From the NCBI GenBank assembly GCA_041656295.1, contig JBBADV010000002.1:62001-126000 (forward strand): 64,000 nt of DNA, given 5' to 3'. Made by a program: the position numbers and the translations under genes. Source of the stretch: Kiritimatiellales bacterium. GTDB taxonomy: Bacteria > Verrucomicrobiota > Kiritimatiellia > Kiritimatiellales > Tichowtungiaceae. This document shows positions 16,458-25,203 of the stretch, one piece after another. The notes under the pieces were generated by a model. It was not told the DNA's origin. It worked only from the letters and a program-made list of their open reading frames with translations, and ran no database searches. Numbering within the stretch: position 1 is the first letter of the stretch; each line of letters starts with the position of its first letter.

Positions 16458-17942
16458 TCATCGACGATAGTTCGGCGCTTCTTTGGTGATTTTAATATCA
16501 TGCGGATGCGCTTCGTTCATACCGGCGGCGGAAACGCGCACAAACTGGCCGTGCTCCTGCAGTTCCGGAATGGTTTTGCAACCGCAGTAGCCGAGGCTGG
16601 CCTGCAGTCCGCCGCCGTATTGTTTCAGCACTTTGCTGACGGAACCGGCGTAGGGCACAACACCTTCAATGCCCTGCGGTACAGGCTCATCTTCGTCATT
16701 CAAACCGTAACGCTGACGCGATCCCTCGCGCGATTTAATGGCGTCCAGGCTGCCCATTCCGCGATAAATTACAAACTGCCGGCCTTCGAATAGAATTTTT
16801 TCACCGGGGCCTTCATCTGTTCCGGCAAGCACTGAACCCATCATTACGCTTGAGGCGCCGGCAACGATCGCTTTTGCGATGTCGCCGGAATGCCGTATTC
16901 CGCCATCGGCAATCACCGGAATCGAACCTTTCAGTGCACCGGCGCAGTTATAAATTGCGCTGATCTGCGGAATGCCGACGCCGGCAACCACGCGCGTTGT
17001 GCAGATGGAGCCCGGGCCGATGCCGACTTTCACCGCATCCGCACCCGCTTTACGCAGTGCCAGCGCTGCTTCACCGGTGGCAATATTTCCGGCGATCACA
17101 TCGATGCGCGGAAAAGTTTTTTTCACCCACGCCGTCATTTCAAGTACGCCCTGGCTGTGGCCATGTGCGGTGTCAACCACCAGCACATCCACATTTGCAG
17201 CTGCGAGCGCTTCGGCTCGTGTATAATCACCGGGTCCGATGCCGGCGCCGGCGCGCAACTGGTATTTTTCATCACGGTTATAAAGCGGGCGCGTATTTTC
17301 AATTAAATCAGCAACATCGGTGTAACTGTACAGCCCGGTAAGTTTACCGTTTTTTACGAGCGGCAGTTTGCCGATTTTATTTTTCTGCATGATTTCATAC
17401 GCCTGCTGCAGTGTTGTGGTTTCATCGGCAGTGATCACATTTTTCGTCATAATGTCACCGGCGCGGACATCAAGGCTGCGTGCGTATTTAATATCTTTTG
17501 AGGTAAGAATTCCGGCGAGCTCCCCGGCGTCGTTCAGCACCGGGAATCCGCTGAACGTATATTTTTTTTCGTCGCGATATGCTTTGATTTGCGCAAGCGT
17601 CTGATTTTCATTAAACGTGATCGGCGTGTTGATCAGACCGTTCAAATAATGTTTTACGCGCGCAACCGCACTTGCCTGCTGTACGATCTCAAGATTTTTA
17701 TGAATAATTCCGATCCCGCCGTGCAGTGCCATCGCAATCGCCATGTCCGCTTCGGTCACTGTATCCATTGCAGCGCTGAGAAAAGGAATATTCAGCCGGA
17801 TATTAGTAGAGAGCTGTGTGGTGATATCCGTGTCGCCGGGCAAAAAATCAGCGTACTGTGTAATCAGCGAAACATCATCGAATGTGAGACCTTCAAACCT
17901 GAAAGTTTCCATAAATTTATCGAGGTACTTATTCTGACTCAT
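16458..17942 (-). CDS. guaB: Inosine-5'-monophosphate dehydrogenase
   Basis: 494 residues, the usual length. A TIM barrel starts at FEGLTFDDVSLITQYADFLP and is interrupted by two CBS domains (about residues 95-215). The active-site loop KVGIGPGSICTTRVVAGVG contains the catalytic cysteine, and the flap region follows at YRGMGSLDAI and GVEGVVPY-like sequence. It oxidises IMP to XMP with NAD+, the committed step of guanine nucleotide synthesis, in the cytosol. The ATG at 17942 has AAAGGA upstream at normal spacing. A REP element separates it from nadE, which is transcribed in the same direction downstream. Nothing is unusual in the readable motifs. Confidence 0.95.
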   Translation of the reverse strand: MSQNKYLDKFMETFRFEGLTFDDVSLITQYADFLPGDTDITTQLSTNIRLNIPFLSAAMDTVTEADMAIAMALHGGIGIIHKNLEIVQQASAVARVKHYLNGLINTPITFNENQTLAQIKAYRDEKKYTFSGFPVLNDAGELAGILTSKDIKYARSLDVRAGDIMTKNVITADETTTLQQAYEIMQKNKIGKLPLVKNGKLTGLYSYTDVADLIENTRPLYNRDEKYQLRAGAGIGPGDYTRAEALAAANVDVLVVDTAHGHSQGVLEMTAWVKKTFPRIDVIAGNIATGEAALALRKAGADAVKVGIGPGSICTTRVVAGVGIPQISAIYNCAGALKGSIPVIADGGIRHSGDIAKAIVAGASSVMMGSVLAGTDEGPGEKILFEGRQFVIYRGMGSLDAIKSREGSRQRYGLNDEDEPVPQGIEGVVPYAGSVSKVLKQYGGGLQASLGYCGCKTIPELQEHGQFVRVSAAGMNEAHPHDIKITKEAPNYRR

Positions 17943-18055
17943 CTTTTGTGTCCTTTTGCCGCGACAGCTTGACGTTTATCCATTGTGGAGTCAAGCAGGG
18001 CTTTTGAGTGTACGGCATCCTGTTTTTTGACAGATCAACGCGGGTCAAACCCAAC

Positions 18056-18595
18056 TTAGAAATCTTTTTTCCACTGAATCGTCGCTTTCTGTTCTTCCGT
18101 GCCGGGAACGGTTTCGTAGCCGGCTTCCCATCCGCCGGCAGGCAGTGTAATTGCACCGCCGGAAAATTCATAATCGCCGGTTTCCGGATTTTCGGCGAAG
18201 CGGAGGCGGAATAGAGGCAGAGCCAGGTGAGGAAAAAGATAGGGTGTGATCCAGCCGCTATTAATATTGATTTCGGATGATCCGCCGGAAATGAAGTCGG
18301 AAAAATTTGAATAACTGCCGGCGGAGCTTTTCGCAACTTCAGCGAGTGTGTTCTGTAAAATTTTATCGGCAAACGTTTCACGGCTGCCGCGTGTAGCGGG
18401 CAGTGCTGGGATATCAATATTTGTACGCCAGTCGGCGAGTGGAAACGCCGGTACTTCAATTTCACCGGCGCCGGCGGAAAGCACCGGCGCCGGTGTTTTA
18501 ATTTTTCCAGTCTTAAAAAAATAAAATACGGTGAGTCCGACGATGAATGCTGCCGCGAATGCAAATAAAATTAAACTGTTTTTCCGGTTGAGCAT
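18056..18595 (-). CDS. Hypothetical membrane-anchored protein
   Basis: About 180 residues: a short basic start (MLNRKNS), one membrane helix (LILFAFAAAFIVGLTVFYFF) and then a proline/alanine-rich exported segment. The C-terminal half is soluble (ETFADKILQNTLAEVAKSS, YLFPHLALPLFRLRF, GWEAGYETVP, ending ATIQWKKDF). I do not recognise the family. The longer upstream frame (to 18682) has no signal sequence, so ATG 18595, which places the helix at the N-terminus, is preferred. It lies downstream of an ECF sigma factor and another small membrane protein in the same orientation, so it may belong to that regulatory cluster, although a 300-bp gap separates them. Confidence 0.5.
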   Translation of the reverse strand: MLNRKNSLILFAFAAAFIVGLTVFYFFKTGKIKTPAPVLSAGAGEIEVPAFPLADWRTNIDIPALPATRGSRETFADKILQNTLAEVAKSSAGSYSNFSDFISGGSSEININSGWITPYLFPHLALPLFRLRFAENPETGDYEFSGGAITLPAGGWEAGYETVPGTEEQKATIQWKKDF

Positions 18596-18899
18596 AGATT
18601 GAATTTTTTGACCATTAATACGGTACCAGCATACAATACATTCCAAATAATTAAATGAATTAACCGGTCCTTCACATAACACAATTTCCGTTCGTGATGA
18701 AAATAAATTAAAAAATCGGAATCAGCGGTTATCCGCACTGAAAACAAAACTGCTCTAAAGGAGTGCATACGGTATTCATCTGCCGGGAACTGTGTGTTCA
18801 GCAGTTCACTGCCGATTTTTTCTCCGATAGATCCATTCCAAACCCGCACATTACGCCGGCGCAACCGAATTGAATGATCCGGCAGAGACGATCGGAAAT
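18596..18899. other. Non-coding gap of about 300 bp, nothing recognised
   Basis: The region is AT-rich. A 97-codon minus-strand frame (18571-18864) crosses it, but its translation shows no domain, no signal and an irregular composition, so I do not call it a gene. No convincing hairpin or RNA motif was found. Confidence 0.4.
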
Positions 18900-19343
18900 T
18901 TATTCTTCAAATGAGGTCAGCATTGATGGAACAGAGGTTGCCACCGGACGGCGAATATTAAAAATATTTGTGGTAACTTGCGGCTGATTGGTGGCAACAG
19001 CGGTAGCTGTTAGGACCGCCATGGCATCATTGATCGATTCAGGCTTCTCTATGGATAATGTCGGGTTTTCATGCAGTGCGTTCAGCGGACGGTTGATGAG
19101 GTGCATGCCAAGAAATAAAATGAAAAGGGCGGCTATTCCGTAACGAGGCCGCTCTAATATCCATGAAAATCCTTTTTCCGGAAAAAGAAGAATTGACGCC
19201 GGAGCATTGTCCGTATTACGAACGGCACGCATGATGCTCTGAATATTTTTTTCCACCCGGTCTTCATTGGGACGCTCATACGCTTTGAGTGCAAGTAGTC
19301 CGATTAGATCCGACTCACTGATTTTCTGCTTTTCACTCTTCAT
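18900..19343 (-). CDS. Single-pass membrane protein coupled to the ECF sigma factor, possible anti-sigma factor
   Basis: 147 residues. A cytoplasmic N-terminal part of about 65 residues (ISESDLIGLLALKAYERPNE, VEKNIQSIMRAVRN) is followed by one membrane helix (YGIAALFILFLGMHLI near residue 75) and an exported Thr/Ala-rich tail. The start overlaps the sigma-factor stop by one base (TAATG), so the two are translationally coupled. A membrane protein in this position is typically the anti-sigma factor that holds the sigma at the membrane. No zinc-binding H-x3-C-x2-C (ZAS) motif is present, so this assignment rests on context and topology only. Confidence 0.6.
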   Translation of the reverse strand: MKSEKQKISESDLIGLLALKAYERPNEDRVEKNIQSIMRAVRNTDNAPASILLFPEKGFSWILERPRYGIAALFILFLGMHLINRPLNALHENPTLSIEKPESINDAMAVLTATAVATNQPQVTTNIFNIRRPVATSVPSMLTSFEE

Positions 19344-19945
19344 TATTTCGCAAACTCCGCGAGTTCCGCCTGTAACTGCTGCCGCGCATAAAAAAGACGC
19401 GACCGCACGGTTCCTTCAGAAGTGTGCAGGATGCGGGCTATTTTTGCATGAGGGACTCCCTCAATATCATGCATCACGACCACTGCTCTATGCTTCTCGG
19501 ACAGCTTCATGAGGGCTTCGTTCATTTTTTTCTGAAATTCTCCAAGACTCATCTTGCGAAGTACCGATCCTTTGCTGGAAAATTCCCGGTAAGATTCGGC
19601 CAGTTTGATGTCGGGATCGAACTCATCAAAGCTGATATTCTGCCGGCGGTTGCGTTTTTTTCTGAAATTAATCGTCCGGTTCAGGGCAATGCGGTAGATC
19701 CAGGTGTAAAATCCTGACTGTTCGCGGAAGCGCCCGAGTGCCTTCCACGCCCGCACAAAAACATCCTGTGTAACATCTTCTGCATCTTCTCGGTTGTTTA
19801 CCATGCTGTAAACCAGCCCGTAAATTTTTTTATAATAACGGCGCGTCAGCTCCTCGTAGGCGGAATGATCTCCCGCCTGCGAACGATGAACCAGATCCAG
19901 ATCGACCGGTTCATCCGCCTTCAACTGTTCTTCCCGCTCCGTCAT
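19343..19945 (-). CDS. RNA polymerase sigma factor, ECF (sigma-70 family)
   Basis: About 200 residues with the two ECF regions. Sigma2 runs from about 25 to 95 (SAYEELTRRYYKKIYGLVYS, REDAEDVTQDVFVRAWKAL, FYTWIYRIALNRTIN), and sigma4 from about 140 to 195 (LMKLSEKHRAVVVMHDIEGV, HAKIARILHTSEGTVRSRLF). It directs RNA polymerase to a regulon not visible here, probably an envelope or stress response given the coupled membrane gene downstream. ATG 19945 is preferred; a TTG two codons upstream is also possible, and AAGGA lies ahead of both. The linker between the domains is longer than in minimal ECFs. Confidence 0.9.
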   Translation of the reverse strand: MTEREEQLKADEPVDLDLVHRSQAGDHSAYEELTRRYYKKIYGLVYSMVNNREDAEDVTQDVFVRAWKALGRFREQSGFYTWIYRIALNRTINFRKKRNRRQNISFDEFDPDIKLAESYREFSSKGSVLRKMSLGEFQKKMNEALMKLSEKHRAVVVMHDIEGVPHAKIARILHTSEGTVRSRLFYARQQLQAELAEFAK

Positions 19946-20045
19946 TGACAAATTTTTCCTTTTTTATTCTTTTATCAGACTTCGGAGCAATTTGAAACGG
20001 TGAATTTCGAATATCGAACAAAACGCCGGAAAATTTCTGAAAATC

Positions 20046-20075
20046 AAAAACCGCCGGAAATTTTCCGACGGTTTT
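20046..20075 (-). terminator. Terminator hairpin downstream of ppdK
   Basis: AAAAACCGCCGGAAA and TTTTCCGACGGTTTT pair with one mismatch, giving a near-perfect 15-bp inverted repeat with A/T ends on both strands. It lies 57 bp beyond the ppdK stop and about 100 bp upstream of the sigma gene. Confidence 0.7.
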
Positions 20076-20077
20076 GG

Positions 20078-20129
20078 TAGGGACGCCTCGATGAGGCGTC
20101 CGCGATGGCTTCATCGAAGCCGCCCTGCC
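20078..20129. repeat. REP-like element (type II), paired hairpins with complementary loops
   Basis: Starting GGTAGG, hairpin GACGCCTC-gat-GAGGCGTC (20082-20100) is followed by hairpin GGCTTC-atc-GAAGCC (20107-20121) and the end CCCTGCC. The outer ends are inverted (GGTAGGG versus CCCTGCC) and the loops gat/atc are complementary. The same architecture is at 57589-57664. Confidence 0.6.
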
Positions 20130-20131
20130 AT

Positions 20132-22888
20132 TTAGCTCTGAATTGCAGCCTGCGCGGCGGCCAGACGTGCAATCGGCACGCGGAACGGCGAGCAGCTGAC
20201 GTAATTCAGGCCGGCTTTACAGCAGAACTTCACGCTGGCCGGATCGCCGCCGTGTTCACCGCAAATACCGCATTTCAGTTCCGGACGGATTGAACGACCT
20301 TTCTCAACGCCGCTCTTTACAAGCTGTCCGACGCCGGATTGGTCAAGGCTCTGGAACGGATCGCACAGCAGCAGTTTTTCTTTCAGATAATCCGGCAGGA
20401 ATGTGCCGATATCGTCACGGCTGAAGCCGAATGTCATTTGGGTCAAGTCGTTCGTGCCGAAGCTGAAAAATTCGGCAGTGTCGGCCACTTCGTCGGCGGT
20501 CAACGCCGCGCGCGGAGTTTCGATCATTGTACCGACCAGATATTTCAGCTTTACGCCCTCTTTCTTAATCACCTCTTCTGCAGTACGGCGGATGATTTTT
20601 TCAAGGAAGTCGAGTTCGGCTTTCGTGGCGATCAGCGGAACCATGATTTCCGGCAGAACTTTGATTTTTTTCTTTGCTTTCGCAACTTTGCAGGCCGCAC
20701 CGATAATCGCCGCTGTCTGCATGACGCAAAGCTCCGGATAGGTGATTGAAAGACGGCAGCCGCGGTGACCAAGCATCGGATTGAATTCATGCAGCTGCGC
20801 GGCGCGATCCGTAACCTTTTTTAGCGGGATGCCAAGACGCTTTGCCATCTCTTTCTGATCTTTCGGCGTATGCGGCACAAACTCATGCAGCGGCGGGTCA
20901 AGCAGACGCACCGTTACCGGCAGACCGTCCATTGCTTTAAAGATGCCTTCAAAATCTTTCTGCTGAAGTTTTAGCAGTTTACCAAGTGCTTTTTTGCGGC
21001 CGGTTTCATCGTCGGCAAGAATAAACTCGCGGATTGCCCAGATACGGTCACCCTCAAAGAACATGTGTTCCGTGCGACAGAGTCCGATTCCTTCGGCACC
21101 GAACGCGCGCGCGTTCGAAGCGTCTTTCGGCGTATCGGCATTCGTACGGACATTAATTTTGCGCGCGGCATCCGACCACTGCGAAATCTGTTCGTACATT
21201 TTATAAATCGGGTGTTTTTTCGCCGCAGCGTTATTGTCAATCACACCGGCAACCACCGGGCTTGACTGCGTCGGAATTTGACCCTCGTACACGATTCCGG
21301 TGGAACCGTTCAGGCTGATCCAGTCACCGGCTTTATAGTTTTTCCGGTCGACGGTTACAGTACGTTTTTTATAATCGATCTGCAGAGCGCCGGCGCCGCA
21401 AATACAGCATTTGCCCCAGCCGCGCGCAACGACCGCCGCGTGCGATGTCATTCCGCCGGTAGACGTGAGCACGCCTTGGGCCGCCCACATTCCGCCCACA
21501 TCTTCCGGGCTTGTTTCGTGACGAACCAGGATTACTTTAGCATTCGGATCTTTGGCAACTGCCGCTTCGGCTTCTTTCGCTTCAAATACAATTTTACCCA
21601 CCGCCGCGCCGGGCCCCGCCGGCAGCGCCGATGTAATTGCTTTGGCTTTCTTTTCCGCAGCCACGTCAAAAATCGGGAACAGCAGCTGTTCGAGGTCATC
21701 GCCGGAAACCGTCATGAGCGCCTCTTTCTGTGTCAGAATTTTCGGCAGTGTTTTTCCGGTGAACACATCTTTTCCGGTCGCCATTTCTACAGCCCAGCGC
21801 ACACCGGCGAGACCGGTGCGTTTGGCGTTGCGTGTCTGCAACATCCACAGTTTGCCTTCCTGTACGGTGAATTCAACATCCTGCGGATATTTATACTGGC
21901 GCTCCAGGCGATCCATAATTTTCAACAGATCGGTATGCGCTTTTTTCCAGACCGGAGATTTTTCATGCGGCATTTCATCGAGCTGTTTCGGCGTACGGAT
22001 TCCGGCCACCACGTCTTCGCCCTGCGCGTTAATCAGATATTCTCCCATCGGCTTGCTGTCGCCGGTGCCGCCATCGCGCGTAAACGCCACGCCGGTACCG
22101 GACTCCTCACCCATATTACCGAATACCATCGTGCAGACATTCACCGCCGTGCCGAGCAGTCCAGTCACTTTATTAATCTGCCGGTATTTTTCAGCGCGCT
22201 CGGAATTCCATGAACCGAACACCGCGCGAATCGACAGATCAAGCTGCTGCATCGGATCCTGGGGGAAGGGTTTCTTCACTTTGTTCAGATAAACTTTTTT
22301 ATAAATTTCGACGAGCTCTTTGAGCTGATCCGCCGTGAGATCGGTATCTTCTGCCGCTTTATATTTTTGCTTCAGTTTTTTCAGTTCCACTTCAAAATCG
22401 TGGTGTGTCAGACCGGTATACGGACCCATCACGACGTCGCCGAACATATCAATAAACCGGCGGTAGCAGTCCCAGCCCGTACGTTCCTTGCCGGTTTGTT
22501 TGATAAATCCCAGCACTGATTTATCCGTCAGACCAAGATTCAACACAGTATCCATCATGCCCGGCATCGAAATTGCCGCGCCGGAACGGACTGAAACGAG
22601 CAGCGGATCATTCGGATCACCGAGTTTTTTGCCCATCAGTTTTTCAAGTTTGCCGAGCGTCTTTTTCAGCTGATCCTCCATGCCTTCAGGATAACGGCCG
22701 CCGTTTTTGCTGTAGCAGGCGCAGGCTTCGGTCGACACCGTGAAGCCCGGGGGCACCGGAAGATTTGCGTTCGCCATTTCGGCCAGATTGGCACCTTTGC
22801 CGCCGAGAATTGCTTTCATGCTGCTATCGCCTTCGGTGTGCTCTTTGCCGAAGCCGTAGAAATAAACGTACTGCTTACCTTTTGCCAT
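20132..22888 (-). CDS. ppdK: Pyruvate, phosphate dikinase
   Basis: 918 residues, normal length. The N-terminal ATP-grasp domain starts at YVYFYGFGKEHTEGD and GGKGANLAEMANANLPVPPG, with VSVRSGAAISMPGMMDTVLN. The swivelling phosphohistidine domain has GGMTSHAAVVARGWGKCCIC with the catalytic His. The C-terminal PEP/pyruvate barrel has GIGLCRTEHMFF, GHRGCRLSITYPE, FSFGTNDLTQMTFGFSRDD and KCGICGEHGGDPASV. It interconverts pyruvate, ATP and phosphate with PEP, AMP and pyrophosphate, used in pyrophosphate-linked glycolysis or gluconeogenesis in anaerobes. With the oxaloacetate decarboxylase and malic enzyme elsewhere in the window it completes a PEP-pyruvate-C4 node. The start has AGGAG at good spacing. 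A terminator and a type II REP follow. Confidence 0.96.
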   Translation of the reverse strand: MAKGKQYVYFYGFGKEHTEGDSSMKAILGGKGANLAEMANANLPVPPGFTVSTEACACYSKNGGRYPEGMEDQLKKTLGKLEKLMGKKLGDPNDPLLVSVRSGAAISMPGMMDTVLNLGLTDKSVLGFIKQTGKERTGWDCYRRFIDMFGDVVMGPYTGLTHHDFEVELKKLKQKYKAAEDTDLTADQLKELVEIYKKVYLNKVKKPFPQDPMQQLDLSIRAVFGSWNSERAEKYRQINKVTGLLGTAVNVCTMVFGNMGEESGTGVAFTRDGGTGDSKPMGEYLINAQGEDVVAGIRTPKQLDEMPHEKSPVWKKAHTDLLKIMDRLERQYKYPQDVEFTVQEGKLWMLQTRNAKRTGLAGVRWAVEMATGKDVFTGKTLPKILTQKEALMTVSGDDLEQLLFPIFDVAAEKKAKAITSALPAGPGAAVGKIVFEAKEAEAAVAKDPNAKVILVRHETSPEDVGGMWAAQGVLTSTGGMTSHAAVVARGWGKCCICGAGALQIDYKKRTVTVDRKNYKAGDWISLNGSTGIVYEGQIPTQSSPVVAGVIDNNAAAKKHPIYKMYEQISQWSDAARKINVRTNADTPKDASNARAFGAEGIGLCRTEHMFFEGDRIWAIREFILADDETGRKKALGKLLKLQQKDFEGIFKAMDGLPVTVRLLDPPLHEFVPHTPKDQKEMAKRLGIPLKKVTDRAAQLHEFNPMLGHRGCRLSITYPELCVMQTAAIIGAACKVAKAKKKIKVLPEIMVPLIATKAELDFLEKIIRRTAEEVIKKEGVKLKYLVGTMIETPRAALTADEVADTAEFFSFGTNDLTQMTFGFSRDDIGTFLPDYLKEKLLLCDPFQSLDQSGVGQLVKSGVEKGRSIRPELKCGICGEHGGDPASVKFCCKAGLNYVSCSPFRVPIARLAAAQAAIQS

Positions 22889-23071
22889 TTTGGCTCTCCT
22901 ATTCGGTTTATATAAAAAGCGCGCCCGACCTTTTCTTTACCACGGACACGCAAAAAAATGCATGCTAGCAGAGCACAATCTGCTGTCAAGGCCAGGATAC
23001 ATTCCCGGGCAAAACACTAAACTGGAAGTAACGCTCCCTGCGGCAAGCCACCGGAAGTTTCTCTTTTCTGA

Positions 23072-25057
23072 TTATTCATCCACCTCGACGGGGCAGTCGG
23101 GCAGGGCCTGTAAAAACAGGCGGCCGTACCATTTGTGCATTACACGCGGGTCAAGAATCACAACGGTGCCTTCGTCGCTTGCGGTGCGGATTAAACGCCC
23201 GACGCCCTGCCGGAATTTGATGACGGCGGACGGCAGTGAATAGTTGCGGAACGGGTCACTGCCGGATTCTTTAATCTGTTCCATGCGCGCCTGCACAAGC
23301 GGCTGATCCGGCACAGCGAACGGCAGTCGCACAAGAATGATATTACTTAACGCATCTCCGCGCACATCCACGCCCATCCAGAACCGGTCTAAACCGAACA
23401 GCGCCGCCGCGCCGTGCTCACGGAAGCGTTTGAGCATCGACTGCGGAGAAAGTCCGGCGCCCTGTACAAACAGTTCAATGCCGGATTCTTCGAGCGTATC
23501 TTGTACCTGTCCGGCGACGCGGCGCATGAAACCGGCATTGGTAAAAAGCACGAATGTTCGTCCGCCGGATTTCAGAATATAGTGCGGCAGAGTGCGTATG
23601 ACAGCCTCTTCATAAGCGCATTCATTCAGCGGATCAGGCATTCCCGCTGGAATTTTAACGCGCATCTGCCGGCTGTAATCGAACGGTGAATCGACGACGA
23701 GCTCGTCGCAGTGCTCCGCGCCGATCCGCCCGCGAAACCAGTTTAGTGTATCACCGACGGCGAGCGTAGCGCTGGTCATAATCACCGCCGGAATTTGGTC
23801 GAACACAATTTTATGCAGAATTCCCGCGACGTCCACCGGCGCCGAATAAAGCACCGGCTGTTTATGCGTTTTGCCTTCGAGTGCAATCCAGTAGACATGC
23901 CCATCTGCATTCTGTTTTAAAAACGCCGTGAGCATGTCCATAAAATATTTGCCTTTGGTGCGTACCGACTGCAGTTCCGCTTTCAATTCTTCGTTTTCCA
24001 TGTCGCGGATCAGCACGCCGAGATGCACGTCCATTTCTGCGAGCTGGTCCGGTAGCATCGTATCAATTTCCGGCGGTTGACACAGGCGTACCACCGGATG
24101 ATCATCTGACAGTTTAAACTGCCGTTTTACTGTTTTAAAAAACTTTGTACTTTCGTTCCAGGTGCGATTCGTAATATCGGCACCGCGTCCGTCGCGCAAC
24201 ACCGCAAACAGCCCTTTCTGATTATCCTGCGTGAACAGCCGGCGCAGCCAGTGTTCAAGTGCGTAGCGTGAAAGCCGGATGCCGAGATTTTCCGCGGCGA
24301 CGTTTTCCATCTGATGTGCTTCATCAAACACCACAAAGCTATAATCCGGCAGAAATGCGCCGCCGGACGCGCGCACCGCCAGTTCCGCGAAAAACAGATG
24401 ATGATTTACAATCAGCAGATTTGCCTCATGCAAACCGGCGCGCGCTTTCATCATAAAACAGCGGTCATAATCCGGACAGCGCCGCCCGAGGCAGTTGCCG
24501 TCTTCCACACACACCGCGCTCCAGAGATCCGCCGGGGGTTGCGGTTCAACTTCCTGCCGGCTGCCTTCCGTCGCCGTATCCGCCCATGCGCGCAGCCGGT
24601 CGAGCTCGAGCTTTTTCGACGTATCAAACAGATCGCCGCTCATCTGCTGCGCGCGCGCCAGCCGGCGCAGACAAAGATAATTTGAGCGGCCCTTTACCAG
24701 CCGTGCTTTAAACTCTGTGCCGAGCGCATCGCGCAGAAACGGAATATCTTTCTCCATCAACTGTTCTTGCAGTGTAATCGTATACGTTGCCACCACCGCA
24801 CGCGTATTCTGCGCCAGCGCATTGAGAATCAGCGGGACCAGATAGGCAAAGCTTTTACCGACGCCGGTGCCGGCTTCCACCGCCAGATGGCACGAGCTCG
24901 CACACGCTTCCGCTACAGCCCGCGCCATTTTCTGCTGCTGCGGCCGCACTTCAAACGGAAACTCTTCACCGGCGTGTGCCTGCTCCAGTGCGCCGCCGGG
25001 TGCAAAAAAGCGCTCTGTTACCGTCAGTGTTTCAGGATGTTCAACCGGACGAATCAT
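23072..25057 (-). CDS. dinG: DinG-family ATP-dependent DNA helicase (XPD-like)
   Basis: Superfamily 2 helicase with Walker A EAGTGVGKSFAYLVPL, an iron-sulphur type insert with four cysteines (the C-V-E-D-G-N-C segment, GRRCPDYDRC) then LLIVNHHLFFAELAVR, DEAH box VVFDEAHQMENVA, and motif VI QGVGRLIRTASDEGTVVILD near the C-terminus. DinG proteins unwind 5'-3' and resolve R-loops and D-loops during repair and replication. The frame begins at 25207, overlapping the preceding PLD-protein stop by ATGA, but the first about 50 residues look non-coding. ATG 25057 (MIRPVEHPE) lies about 20 residues before the helicase core and is preferred. Coupled translation from 25207 cannot be excluded. Confidence 0.86.
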   Translation of the reverse strand: MIRPVEHPETLTVTERFFAPGGALEQAHAGEEFPFEVRPQQQKMARAVAEACASSCHLAVEAGTGVGKSFAYLVPLILNALAQNTRAVVATYTITLQEQLMEKDIPFLRDALGTEFKARLVKGRSNYLCLRRLARAQQMSGDLFDTSKKLELDRLRAWADTATEGSRQEVEPQPPADLWSAVCVEDGNCLGRRCPDYDRCFMMKARAGLHEANLLIVNHHLFFAELAVRASGGAFLPDYSFVVFDEAHQMENVAAENLGIRLSRYALEHWLRRLFTQDNQKGLFAVLRDGRGADITNRTWNESTKFFKTVKRQFKLSDDHPVVRLCQPPEIDTMLPDQLAEMDVHLGVLIRDMENEELKAELQSVRTKGKYFMDMLTAFLKQNADGHVYWIALEGKTHKQPVLYSAPVDVAGILHKIVFDQIPAVIMTSATLAVGDTLNWFRGRIGAEHCDELVVDSPFDYSRQMRVKIPAGMPDPLNECAYEEAVIRTLPHYILKSGGRTFVLFTNAGFMRRVAGQVQDTLEESGIELFVQGAGLSPQSMLKRFREHGAAALFGLDRFWMGVDVRGDALSNIILVRLPFAVPDQPLVQARMEQIKESGSDPFRNYSLPSAVIKFRQGVGRLIRTASDEGTVVILDPRVMHKWYGRLFLQALPDCPVEVDE

Positions 25058-25203
25058 AAATTCCAGCCATAATTGCAGATCGCCGGCGGCGGTGCAAAAA
25101 GATAGCGGTATTTTCGTTTTATGCGGATAAGAGACAAATTGTAAAAGTAACAAAACTGTCTGCGTTGAGTTTTTGCAGTGCTGAACGCCGGCGGGCATCC
25201 TTT

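Noticed and set aside
18571..18864. Possible small gene of 97 codons
   Set aside because: No ribosome site, no domain and overlap with the better-supported membrane protein; treated as non-coding.
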